The notes: generated by a model from the sequence alone, not told the origin. A DNA stretch of 7,220 bases from an uncultured Faecalibacterium sp. (GCA_902463905.1 CABQHF010000108.1:1-7220); one strand, 5' to 3'. Shown: positions 1 through 5,929, counted from the stretch's first letter. Translations and numbers: made by a program.

Positions 1-89
1 GCCTGCTGCTGTTCACCTCCGACTGGGCCGTGCGCTGGGCCGAGACCCACAACGAAACGCTGGAACTGAGCGAGTTCGGCAACATATAA
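1..89 (+). CDS. C-terminal end of an unidentified protein (partial)
   Basis: The third reading frame is open from the window edge to a TAA stop at 87-89. It encodes about 28 residues, beginning LLLFTSDWAVRW and ending ELSEFGNI. Nearly every codon ends in G or C, as in the other genes here, while the two other plus frames lack this bias; that is the main reason to call it coding. The fragment is too short to assign a family. It is followed by hairpins and by a terminator at 207-246 that fits the end of this transcript. The start and most of the gene lie outside the window. Confidence 0.55.
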   Translation, partial: LLLFTSDWAVRWAETHNETLELSEFGNI

Positions 90-95
90 CTTGTC

Positions 96-160
96 GGGGC
101 AATGCCCCTCCATCTCGCCTGCGCGAGACCGTTCGGTCGCTTAAAAGCCCCACCGGGGCT
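96..160. other. Cluster of small stem-loops downstream of the partial gene
   Basis: Four short inverted repeats follow one another: GGGGC/GCCCC (96-108, loop AAT), TCTCG/CGAGA (113-126), GACC/GGTC (125-136) and an 8-bp AAAGCCCC/GGGGCTTT stem with a 3-nt loop (142-160). The last is followed by only a short T stretch, so it could be a weak terminator. The GGGGC and GCCCC units of the first and last hairpins could also pair with each other. No open reading frame is credible here. A dispersed palindromic repeat is possible, but a single window cannot show this. Confidence 0.4.
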
Positions 161-206
161 TTCATTGCTCCACTTCGTTACGCAAACGCGAATCTGTTTC
201 AAGAGA

Positions 207-246
207 GCTGCTGTGTGGGGCAACCCCCTGCGCTGCGGCTTTTTTT
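207..246 (+). terminator. Intrinsic terminator
   Basis: The stem combines GCTGC (207-211) with GCGGC (235-239), GTGT (213-216) with GCGC (230-233), and GGGG (217-220) with CCCC, around a CAA loop. It has some G-U pairs and one small bulge. Seven T residues (240-246) follow at once. It would end transcription of the gene stopping at 89 and insulate the aldo/keto reductase gene from it. Confidence 0.7.
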
Positions 247-274
247 GAATAAACCAAAAAATACATCAAAGGAT

Positions 275-320
275 GCCAGCATCGGAATGAAGGGTTCCCA
301 TTGCGGGGAACACTGCTGGC
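275..320 (+). promoter_or_regulatory. Two-tier hairpin in the aldo/keto reductase leader
   Basis: GCCAGCA (275-281) pairs with TGCTGGC (314-320), and inside it GTTCCC (294-299) pairs with GGGAAC (306-311). The structure ends one base before the ribosome binding site AGGAGGG (321-327). It could influence ribosome access or protect the 5' end of the mRNA. No known riboswitch or protein-binding motif was recognised, and no convincing -35/-10 promoter pair was found between 246 and 335. Confidence 0.4.
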
Positions 321-334
321 AGGAGGGTAAGTAT

Positions 335-1318
335 ATGAAGAATCTCCAAATCGGCAAGAGCGGCATCGAGGTGCCGTTCCTCGGCATGGGCACCTGGGCC
401 ATCGGCGGCGGTGCCTGGTGGGGCGACAACGACGATAGTCTGTCGGTCAAGGCCATCCAGACCGCCGTGGAACAGGGCATCCGGTGGATCGACACCGCGC
501 CCATCTACGGCCTGTACCACAGCGAAGAAGTGGTGGGCGAAGCCATGAAGCACATCGACCGCGACAAGGTGGTGCTGTCCACCAAGTGCGGCCTGGAGTG
601 GCGGCACGAGACTCCCGTACTGCACAAGGTGGTGGACGGCGTGACCGTGTACCGTGACCTGTCGGCCCAGAGCATCATCGAGGATGTGGAGGACAGCCTG
701 CGCCGCCTGCACACCGACCATCTGGACGTGCTGTACACCCACTGGCAGTCCCCTGACTTTGGCCTGTACCCGCTGGAGGCCACGGTGGAAGCCATGATGA
801 AGCTGAAGGAGCAGGGCAAGATCCGCGCCATCGGTGCTTCCAACGTCACCTCCGACATCATCCGGGGCTACTGCCGCTACGGCCAGCTGGACGTCATTCA
901 GGAAAAGTACAGCCTGCTGACCCGCCGCATTGAAAAGCAGCTGCTGCCCACCTGCAAGGAGCTGGGCGTGTCGGTGCAGGCCTACTCCCCGCTGGAGCAG
1001 GGCCTGCTGACCGGCAAGGTGACCATGGACACCACCTACCCGGAGGGCAGCACCCGCAACTCGAACCCCAGCTTCCTGCCTGCACGCCGGGCACAGGCCC
1101 TTGCCATGCTGAACAACTGGCAGGATCTGACCGAGAAGTACCACTGCACCATGGCCCAGCTGGTCATCGCCCTGACCGCCCGCATGGTGCCCGGCCTGTT
1201 CGTGCTGTGCGGTGCCCGCACCCCGCAGCAGGCTGCCGACAACGCCGGTGCGATGCACATCCATCTGGACGGTGCCGACGCCGTGCGCATGAAGTGGGAT
1301 GTGGATTCCATTTCCTGA
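335..1318 (+). CDS. Aldo/keto reductase family oxidoreductase
   Basis: The 327-residue protein is a cytosolic NAD(P)H-dependent oxidoreductase of the aldo/keto reductase superfamily, a TIM barrel of usual length. The catalytic tetrad is visible: D53 and Y58 in WIDTAPIYG, K84 in STKCG, and H136 in LDVLYTHWQSPD. Further family marks are IGASNV near 167 (substrate/cofactor strand), YSLLTRR near 192, AYSPLEQGLLTGK near 216 and the C-terminal cofactor-phosphate region around CGARTPQQ (292-299). The ATG at 335 is chosen because AGGAGGG lies 7 nt upstream and the protein then begins at the normal N-terminal beta strand (MKNLQIGKSGIEV). An in-frame upstream start at 215 would lie inside a terminator hairpin and lacks a binding site. 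The gene is monocistronic, with terminators on both sides. The natural substrate cannot be read from the sequence. Confidence 0.95.
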   Translation: MKNLQIGKSGIEVPFLGMGTWAIGGGAWWGDNDDSLSVKAIQTAVEQGIRWIDTAPIYGLYHSEEVVGEAMKHIDRDKVVLSTKCGLEWRHETPVLHKVVDGVTVYRDLSAQSIIEDVEDSLRRLHTDHLDVLYTHWQSPDFGLYPLEATVEAMMKLKEQGKIRAIGASNVTSDIIRGYCRYGQLDVIQEKYSLLTRRIEKQLLPTCKELGVSVQAYSPLEQGLLTGKVTMDTTYPEGSTRNSNPSFLPARRAQALAMLNNWQDLTEKYHCTMAQLVIALTARMVPGLFVLCGARTPQQAADNAGAMHIHLDGADAVRMKWDVDSIS

Positions 1319-1336
1319 GTTTTCCCTGCAAACACC

Positions 1337-1372
1337 AAGCCCCCTCAGAGCCGCAGCTCCGAGGGGGCTTTT
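1337..1372 (+). terminator. Strong intrinsic terminator after the aldo/keto reductase gene
   Basis: A perfect 10-bp stem pairs AAGCCCCCTC (1337-1346) with GAGGGGGCTT (1361-1370). After one A/C mismatch there is a further 4-bp GAGC/GCTC stem around the loop CGCA. A TTTT run (1369-1372) follows on the plus strand. It sits between convergent genes. The minus-strand copy has a stable UGCG loop but a poor T-run, so it may also stop the sigma factor transcript less efficiently. Confidence 0.87.
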
Positions 1373-1391
1373 GCTATGATACGGGATCGCT

Positions 1392-1874
1392 TCAGGTAAT
1401 TTGCAGCATCGCCTGCAATTTTGTTTTGGCGCGGTAGTAGGTCACCCGTGCCCAGGCGGCATTGTGGCCAAAAATGGCTCCGATATCCTCAAAGGACAGC
1501 TCGCCGAACACCCGCAGGCTGAACACCTCTTTATAGGGTTCTTCCAGCGTGTGCAGGCACTGGTGCACCGTAAAGGCGGCATCCTTGTCCACCAGCAGCT
1601 GGGCAATGTCCGGCGTGTCGGCGGCCTTTGTCTCTGCGTCCTCCAGCGGGGCGGCGTGCTTTGCCTTGCGGCAGTGGTCGTAATAGCAGTTGCGCGCCAC
1701 CGTGAACAGCCACGCCCGCACATCCTGTTTTCCGTCAAAGTTCTTCAGGCCGTCCAGCGCCTTGAAGAAGGTCTCCTGGGTCAGCTCTTCGGCCAGTGTC
1801 TCCGAGCGGGTCAGGCCCTGCAGAAACAGGTACACGTCCCGGAAATAGAGCCGGTAAATGGTTTCCATGTCCAT
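1392..1874 (-). CDS. ECF-type RNA polymerase sigma factor
   Basis: This 160-residue protein has the two-domain form of sigma-70 family group 4 (ECF) factors, which direct RNA polymerase to stress or envelope-response promoters. Region 2 spans about residues 5-70 (YRLYFRDVYLFLQGLT, AEELTQETFFKAL, then RAWLFTVARNCYYDHCRK, the core-binding and -10 recognition helices). Region 4 spans about 105-155 (TLEEPYKEVFSLRVFGELSFEDIGAIF with the recognition helix up to RAKTKLQ). It starts 2 nt after the stop of the anti-sigma gene (TGATTATG), with a partial AAGAAGGG binding site inside that gene, so translational coupling is likely. A second ATG two codons later is an alternative start. It lacks the SnoaL-like extension found in some ECF groups. 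The target regulon is unknown, but the promoter at 2598-2625 suggests that it controls its own operon. Confidence 0.93.
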   Translation of the reverse strand: MDMETIYRLYFRDVYLFLQGLTRSETLAEELTQETFFKALDGLKNFDGKQDVRAWLFTVARNCYYDHCRKAKHAAPLEDAETKAADTPDIAQLLVDKDAAFTVHQCLHTLEEPYKEVFSLRVFGELSFEDIGAIFGHNAAWARVTYYRAKTKLQAMLQIT

Positions 1875-1876
1875 AA

Positions 1877-2563
1877 TCAGCCCTTCTTAAAGTCGTGCCC
1901 ATATTGTTCCTCGGTGCCGTACCCGTACCGCACGGTGCCGTCCGGGTTCTCCCCCGCAATGAATCGTTCCACCTGCTGGCCGCCGCTGTAATAGCGCGTT
2001 CCGTCCGCGCACTCCACGGCCAGCACCTGGGTGCGGGAGACGGCGATCTCTGTGGACACGGTCTCGGAGCCGGTCAGCTTTGTCAGCGCGGCATGGAGGC
2101 CGGGGAAGGTATACCGCATGGCCCGGACGGTGATGTATTCCTTGCCCCAGCTGAACCCGCCCTCGGTCTCCAGCCGGACATTCTCGCCCTGCACTTCCAG
2201 CACGCAGAGGTTTGCGCCATCCTCCTTTTTGTTGTAGAGCCAGATCCCGGCTTCCTCCGCCGTCACCGGCGTGCTGAGGTTGCCCATCCAGAACACCAGC
2301 ACCACGGCGCACAGCACCGCCAGCACGGCGGCTGCGGCCGTAAGGATGCTCTTTTTGCGCAAAGATGCACGGATGCCTTTCAGCGGGGCATCCGGCTGGG
2401 GTTCCGGCTGCACCGGCACCGGCAGCTGCATCTGCTCCAGCTCGGCGCGGCAGGCTTCGCATTCCTGCAAATGCTCTTCCACCAGTGCCGTACTGGCCGG
2501 GCTTGCCATGTGCTCGGCGTACAGCGGCAGCAGATCCCGGATGACTTCACAATCCAGTTTCAT
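1877..2563 (-). CDS. Membrane-bound zinc-finger anti-sigma factor
   Basis: The 228-residue protein should hold the adjacent ECF sigma factor inactive at the membrane until an envelope signal releases it. The N-terminal cytoplasmic domain carries the zf-HC2 pattern: C5, then H31-x3-C35-x2-C38 in EEHLQECEACRAEL. A proline-rich linker (about 46-61) leads to one transmembrane helix at about residues 72-94, which is preceded by positive charges (RKK). The remaining 130 or so residues lie outside the cell and match no sensor domain I can name. The start is the ATG at 2563, because AAGGAGG lies 8 nt upstream; an earlier in-frame start would add 11 polar residues and would place this binding site inside the coding region. 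It is the first gene of a two-gene operon, upstream of the sigma gene, which reverses the commoner order. Confidence 0.9.
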   Translation of the reverse strand: MKLDCEVIRDLLPLYAEHMASPASTALVEEHLQECEACRAELEQMQLPVPVQPEPQPDAPLKGIRASLRKKSILTAAAAVLAVLCAVVLVFWMGNLSTPVTAEEAGIWLYNKKEDGANLCVLEVQGENVRLETEGGFSWGKEYITVRAMRYTFPGLHAALTKLTGSETVSTEIAVSRTQVLAVECADGTRYYSGGQQVERFIAGENPDGTVRYGYGTEEQYGHDFKKG

Positions 2564-2597
2564 CGCCTTTTCCTCCTTTTCGGGCTGTTTCACCACA

Positions 2598-2625
2598 ATA
2601 ACGCATAAAAAGAGAAAACGTTACA
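2598..2625 (-). promoter_or_regulatory. Candidate ECF-sigma promoter of the anti-sigma/sigma operon
   Basis: On the minus strand TGTAAC (2625-2620) is followed after exactly 16 nt by CGTTAT (2603-2598). B. subtilis SigW/SigM-type promoters have a TGAAAC-like -35 with the conserved AAC, a 16-nt spacer that often holds T-runs, and a CGT-type -10. The spacer here is very T-rich. Transcription would begin near 2591, leaving a short leader that contains the ribosome binding site at 2572-2578. The match is by eye; a housekeeping promoter cannot be excluded. Confidence 0.5.
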
Positions 2626-2666
2626 GGGTTTTTGATTTTTTCAGCGTCCGACAAACTGGAATTGTC

Positions 2667-2825
2667 TTACTTCTTGTCATTGAAGTAGATGATAAAAGCA
2701 CCCATTACTGCAATAGCAATGAGCAATCCAAACTCAACCCAATTACCTAAAAGTTCAAGTCCTACGACCATACCTAAATAACCAACAATCAATGTAACGA
2801 TTGCTGCCAAAATCGCTTTACCCAT
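2667..2825 (-). CDS. Small two-helix membrane protein, AT-rich gene
   Basis: A 52-residue open reading frame runs from an ATG at 2825 to a TAA at 2667-2669. A clear AAAGGAG binding site lies 9 nt upstream. The product is almost wholly hydrophobic, with two predicted membrane helices at about residues 4-24 (KAILAAIVTLIVGYLGMVV) and 31-48 (VEFGLLIAIAVMGAFIIYF), joined by a short LELLGNW turn and ending in FNDKK. It begins 36 nt after the M23-like gene with no terminator between, so the two are probably co-transcribed. By hand count its G+C is about 37 percent, and about 36 percent at third positions, far below its neighbours; this suggests a different origin. No family was recognised. A holin-like, toxin-like or regulatory small membrane protein are all possible, and none is shown by the sequence. 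Confidence 0.75.
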   Translation of the reverse strand: MGKAILAAIVTLIVGYLGMVVGLELLGNWVEFGLLIAIAVMGAFIIYFNDKK

Positions 2826-2860
2826 ATAATCACACTCCTTTGTCAAATTCCGATTTATTT

Positions 2861-4165
2861 TTATGTATTTTCCCTCCAGAACAATCCGCCGGAGGTCTGG
2901 AACAGCAGCCAGGGGTTCACGCTCTTGCTGCCCAGCTTATAGTCCATGGTCAGCTCTTCGCCCAGAGCACCCACGGCCTGGCCTTTTTCCACCGTCTGTC
3001 CCTCGGACACCGAGAGCGTTTGCAGGCCATACAGGTAGCTGCGCATCCCGGCACCGTGGTCGATGACCACCGTGTTGCCGGTGAGGGCAAGGTTCCGGGC
3101 CAGCACCACCACGCCGTTGGCCGGGGCACGGCAGGGCTCGCCGGGGATGGTGTAGAGTTTGGTGGAGTTGGAGCGGCTGCCCTGCTGGCCGTTCGTCACC
3201 TTCACCTGTCCGTAGTCCACCAGTGTCATGGAGTTTTCCGCCGGGTTCACGAAACCGCCGACCCACAGCTTCTCCCGCGCGGGGGCCTCGTACAGGCCCC
3301 AGACCGCATTGCGGAACTCGGTGTTGGCAGCGTCGGAAGCCGCAGCCTCCGGCTCCACCTCCACGGTGCCGAAATCCTTGGGCAGCACCACGATGGTGTG
3401 AGGGGTCACCTCACCGTTCACCGTGATGTTCACCTCATGCCCGCCGGAGGACGCATTATAGGCCGCCGGGATGTAGGCGCGCCAGCCGTCGGCGGCGCGC
3501 ACACACTGCACGTTGCCAAGATCGGTCTCCACGGTGGGGGCGGTGTCGCCGGTCATTCCGGAGATGCGCACACCCACGATGCCGCCCTGCTCCACCCGCT
3601 CGGCGGAGAACGTGATGTCCGCGCTGGCCTGCAGGGTGAACCGGAAGGAATACCGGTACCACCCCGTGGGCTTTGCGGGGCGCTCCAACCCCAGATTTTT
3701 ACGCAGGGCACCGGTGCTGCCGCCCTCGAACTGGGTGGCCATGCCGCCCTTGGGCACGCGCCAGAGGGTCATTGCGGCCTTGTATTCGCCGTTGGCCGGG
3801 AAGAGGAAGCTCTGGTATTCGCTCACGCTGCCGGCAAACACCACACTGCCGACCGCGGTCTGGATGGTCAGAGTGGTGTAGCTGGCCCAGTCCGGCAGAG
3901 TAATGTCCGGGTGCGCCGTGTACAGTGTGCCCAGCTTCTGCACCGTGAGGGTGGCAGGGCTGGCAAACACCTTGTCCAGCTTGCCGCCCAGCAGCGGCAC
4001 CTGCCAGCAGAAGCCATTGGTCTCCAGCTCCTGGCCGCCGAACTGCGCGGCAGCATCCGGGCAGCCGCCCTGCGTGGTAAAGGCATAGCTCACCCCCATC
4101 ACAGCCGCCAGCAGCAGGGCCACGCCCAGTGCAACGCTGATGATCCACAGCAGAAAACGCTTCAT
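2861..4165 (-). CDS. Membrane-anchored protein with degenerate M23/LytM-like C-terminal domain
   Basis: The 434-residue protein begins with a charged MKR and a hydrophobic helix (about 4-26), a signal anchor or uncleaved signal peptide, so the bulk lies outside the membrane. Residues 40-330 form a large beta-rich region that I cannot assign. Residues 335-430 resemble the LytM/M23 fold: AP.NGVVVLA (347-356), GNTVVIDHGAGMRSY (363-377), a VSEGQTVEKGQAVG lipoyl-like turn (386-399) and PWLLFQ (418-423). In active M23 enzymes this fold carries HxxxD, a YxHL histidine and HLHF. Here no HxxxD is present, the YxHL histidine is replaced (G380 in an ungapped alignment), and HLHF reads WLLF (419-422). 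The protein is therefore probably not a zinc peptidase; it may act as a binding or activating partner of peptidoglycan hydrolases, as EnvC and NlpD do. The ATG at 4165 follows AGGAG by 6 nt. A terminator lies only 22 nt upstream. Confidence 0.82.
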   Translation of the reverse strand: MKRFLLWIISVALGVALLLAAVMGVSYAFTTQGGCPDAAAQFGGQELETNGFCWQVPLLGGKLDKVFASPATLTVQKLGTLYTAHPDITLPDWASYTTLTIQTAVGSVVFAGSVSEYQSFLFPANGEYKAAMTLWRVPKGGMATQFEGGSTGALRKNLGLERPAKPTGWYRYSFRFTLQASADITFSAERVEQGGIVGVRISGMTGDTAPTVETDLGNVQCVRAADGWRAYIPAAYNASSGGHEVNITVNGEVTPHTIVVLPKDFGTVEVEPEAAASDAANTEFRNAVWGLYEAPAREKLWVGGFVNPAENSMTLVDYGQVKVTNGQQGSRSNSTKLYTIPGEPCRAPANGVVVLARNLALTGNTVVIDHGAGMRSYLYGLQTLSVSEGQTVEKGQAVGALGEELTMDYKLGSKSVNPWLLFQTSGGLFWRENT

Positions 4166-4186
4166 GTCCTTCTCCTTTTATGTAGC

Positions 4187-4231
4187 AAAAAGGCGCACCC
4201 GCGCAGCCTGTGGTCAGACTGCCGGTGCGCC
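4187..4231 (-). terminator. Intrinsic terminator or attenuator between the 65-residue gene and the M23-like gene
   Basis: On the minus strand GGCGCACC (4231-4224) pairs with GGTGCGCC (4199-4192). Inside it GCAGTCTG pairs with CAGGCTGC (one G-U pair) around the loop ACCA. Five T residues follow (4191-4187). The start codon of the next gene is only 22 nt further on, too close for a separate promoter, so that gene probably depends on read-through or regulated antitermination. Confidence 0.77.
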
Positions 4232-4254
4232 CCCTTTTGTGTCCGGTTTTTGGT

Positions 4255-4452
4255 TTATTCTGCAGCATCCTCGGCAGGTGCCTCATCGGCAGCCTCCGGC
4301 TCGACCGTATCTGCATCGTCCTCGCCAAAGAGCAGACGCTCGTACTCGTCCAGTTCCTTTTCGCGGCGGCGCAGGTAGACAGCCACAGCAGCCAGTGCTC
4401 CGGCAACAGCAGCCAGGGCAGTGATCACGGCGATCAGGCAAGATTTCTTCAT
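4255..4452 (-). CDS. Small single-pass membrane protein with acidic tail
   Basis: The 65-residue product starts with MKK and a long alanine-rich hydrophobic helix (about residues 4-26, CLIAVITALAAVAGALAAVAVYL). A basic RRR stop-transfer stretch and a short charged helix (EKELDEYERLLFG) follow, and the tail is strongly acidic (residues 45-65, mostly E, D and A). This predicts an N-out/C-in bitopic protein with a cytoplasmic acidic tail. The ATG at 4452 is the only sensible start; AAGGAG lies 12 nt upstream, which is longer than usual. The frame stays open further upstream to 4581, but that stretch falls in the structured leader and lacks a binding site. A sigma-A promoter at 4650-4678 and a terminator at 4187-4231 bound the unit. 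No family was recognised. Confidence 0.75.
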   Translation of the reverse strand: MKKSCLIAVITALAAVAGALAAVAVYLRRREKELDEYERLLFGEDDADTVEPEAADEAPAEDAAE

Positions 4453-4508
4453 AGGTTCAGTACACTCCTTTTTTCGGTCGAAACGATGGTGTTTCAGCTT
4501 ATTTTTCC

Positions 4509-4638
4509 AGCGGGAAGCCCGCAGCAGGACGTCTGCCTTCTTCCAGAGGAACGACAGCATCGGCAGTGCGCACCCGGCCAAAAAGGCCCTGTGCAGGCAC
4601 TCCGTTCCGGGGGCTGCAGGCAGGCCCGCTTCCCCGCT
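4509..4638 (-). ncRNA. Folded 130-nt leader RNA domain, family unknown
   Basis: This covers most of the 332-bp gap between mutY and the 65-residue gene. The predicted transcript start (near 4643) lies about 5 nt before the domain. The ends pair as AGCGGGGAAGC (4638-4628) with GCTTCCCGCT (4518-4509), 10 bp with one bulged base. Inside, CTGCC (4623-4619) can pair with GGCAG (4537-4533), and GGAACG (4608-4603) with CGTTCC (4553-4548). The apical hairpin (4600-4566) has GTGC/GCAC, GCAC/GTGC and GGCC/GGCC stems around TTTTT. The result is an elongated rod. It could be a cis-acting leader or a separate small RNA; the outline recalls 6S RNA but no sequence motif supports that. Between it and mutY (4679-4784) I see only short hairpins and no gene. 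Confidence 0.35.
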
Positions 4639-4649
4639 ATCTTGTGGTT

Positions 4650-4678
4650 ATTATACCCGTTCCTGTCAAAAATTACAA
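4650..4678 (-). promoter_or_regulatory. Sigma-A type promoter for the leader RNA and the 65-residue gene
   Basis: On the minus strand TTGTAA (4678-4673) and a perfect TATAAT (4655-4650) are separated by exactly 17 nt. Transcription would begin near 4643, about 190 nt before the start codon at 4452. A TTGACA also occurs within the spacer, but it is only 8 nt from the -10 box and is therefore not the -35 element. This is the best housekeeping promoter in the window. Confidence 0.68.
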
Positions 4679-4784
4679 CCGTTGCGGGCAATTTTTTCTC
4701 ACACTGTCCGCATTGCACAAATGCCTTTGGGCAGAGTGCCGGTTTTGTCCGCCTTTGTTTGGGCAGTTTGCCAGAAATGTCAGA

Positions 4785-5831
4785 TCATTCCAGCATCAGG
4801 CCCTTGTAGGCCGCAAAGGCCCCAGGCAGCGTGTAGATGGTGCGCAGTTCCGCGCGGCTGGCCCAGACGCAGCCCGCCGGGGCCGCCTGCTCCGGCACCG
4901 TGAGCTGCGCGCCGGACAGCAGCCATTCGATGTGGGTAAAGATATGCTTGGCCGCCGGCAGGGCCTTTGGCACCGCAGCGCCAGTGTCAAGCCCAAGGGC
5001 CGCCAGCCTTGCCAGCACCTCGGCCTGCAGAAGGTGTTCGCCCTCCCACAGCACCGGCTGCCACAGCCCGGCCAGCAGGCCTTTTTCCGGCCGCTGCTGC
5101 ACCAGAAAGCCCGCCGGGCTTTCCACCAGCGCCACCGTCACCGGCAGCACCTTGCGGGGCTTCGGCTTTGCCTTGTGGGGCAGCTCGGCGGTGGTTCCCG
5201 CCGCGCGGGCCTCGCACAGGGCTGCCAGCGGGCACTGCCCGCACAGCGGAGCACCGTTGGGCACGCAGACCAGCGCCCCCAGCTCCATCAGGGCCTGATT
5301 GTAATCCCCGGCCTTTTCCGGCGGCTGATGTTCCATCACGCGGGCAGTAAAGGCCTTTTTCACCTTCGGATCTGTAATGACACCGGGGTCATTATACAGG
5401 CGGGAAAACACCCGCAGCACATTGCCGTCCACCGCCGGCACCGGGATGCCAAAACTGATGGATGCAATGGCCCCGGCGGTGTAGTCCCCGATGCCGGGCA
5501 GGGCCCGCAGGGCGGCATAGTCGGCGGGCAGCTGGCCGCCGTACTGTTCGCAGACGATCTTTGCGGCCTTCTGCAGGTTGCGCACCCGGCTGTAGTAGCC
5601 AAGACCCTCCCACAGCTTGTGCAGCTTTTCCTCATCGCAGGCGGCCAGCGCCGGGATATCCGGCAGCGCCGCCAGAAAGCGATGGTAATAGGGCAGCACC
5701 GCCGACACCCGTGTCTGCTGCAGCATCACTTCGCTGAGCCAGACGTGGTAGGGCGTGGGGTCCTCCCGGAAGGGCAGGATGCGGCGGTTTTTGTAAAACC
5801 AGTCCAGCAGGGCCGGTGCAATGTTTTCCAC
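4785..5831 (-). CDS. mutY: A/G-specific adenine DNA glycosylase MutY
   Basis: MutY removes adenine mispaired with 8-oxoguanine and so prevents G:C to T:A mutation. The 348-residue protein has the full family layout: catalytic E34 in WLSEVMLQQTRV, helix-hairpin-helix at 111-123 (LPGIGDYTAGAIA), catalytic D135 in PAVDGNVLRV, and a 4Fe-4S cluster loop with C189, C197, C200 and C206 (spacing 7-2-5, against 6-2-5 in the E. coli enzyme). The C-terminal NUDIX-like domain (about 228-348), which reads 8-oxoG, has FTH at 298-300 in place of the usual FSH signature. The start is a GTG at 5831 with AAGGAG 10 nt upstream; the next methionine is residue 36, beyond the catalytic glutamate. Its upstream region is occupied by a palindromic repeat element, and no clear promoter was found there. 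Confidence 0.97.
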   Translation of the reverse strand: MENIAPALLDWFYKNRRILPFREDPTPYHVWLSEVMLQQTRVSAVLPYYHRFLAALPDIPALAACDEEKLHKLWEGLGYYSRVRNLQKAAKIVCEQYGGQLPADYAALRALPGIGDYTAGAIASISFGIPVPAVDGNVLRVFSRLYNDPGVITDPKVKKAFTARVMEHQPPEKAGDYNQALMELGALVCVPNGAPLCGQCPLAALCEARAAGTTAELPHKAKPKPRKVLPVTVALVESPAGFLVQQRPEKGLLAGLWQPVLWEGEHLLQAEVLARLAALGLDTGAAVPKALPAAKHIFTHIEWLLSGAQLTVPEQAAPAGCVWASRAELRTIYTLPGAFAAYKGLMLE

Positions 5832-5929
5832 TTGTTTTTGTCTCCTTGTTGAAAGTTAAGGGCGGGTCACTATTTATAATGCCCTCCGCGATGCTCTGGG
5901 CATAAATAGCGGAACTATATTTTATAGTC

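Noticed and set aside
266..1264. 332-codon minus-strand frame opposite the aldo/keto reductase
   Set aside because: Antisense shadow of a gene with the complete catalytic tetrad; low-complexity product.
2840..2845. TTGACA on the minus strand just before the 52-residue gene
   Set aside because: It overlaps the ribosome binding site region; a -10 box at the right distance would lie inside the coding sequence and none is present.
2801..4378. 525-codon open frame on the plus strand opposite the M23-like gene
   Set aside because: It lies antisense to a well-supported gene with a binding site and membrane anchor. Long antisense frames arise from the strong G/C third-position bias. It also runs through the 52-residue gene's start and the terminator.
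4453..4581. In-frame N-terminal extension of the 65-residue membrane protein
   Set aside because: It would begin at a TTG inside the apical hairpin without a binding site, and would place 43 polar residues before an evident membrane signal helix.
4640..4680. Direct assignment of the leader RNA as 6S or SRP RNA
   Set aside because: The rod shape is compatible with 6S RNA, but I found no conserved sequence, and the SRP signature GGTCAGGTCCGGAAGGAAGCAG is absent.
4494..4718. 74-codon minus-strand frame beginning with a CxxC motif (MQCGQCEKK)
   Set aside because: It begins with GTG without a ribosome binding site and runs across the promoter at 4650-4678 and the structured leader; it has no domain beyond the CxxC.
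4566..5852. 428-codon open frame on the plus strand opposite mutY
   Set aside because: It is the mirror of mutY, whose catalytic motifs are all intact; the product is rich in H, R, Q and G with no domain.
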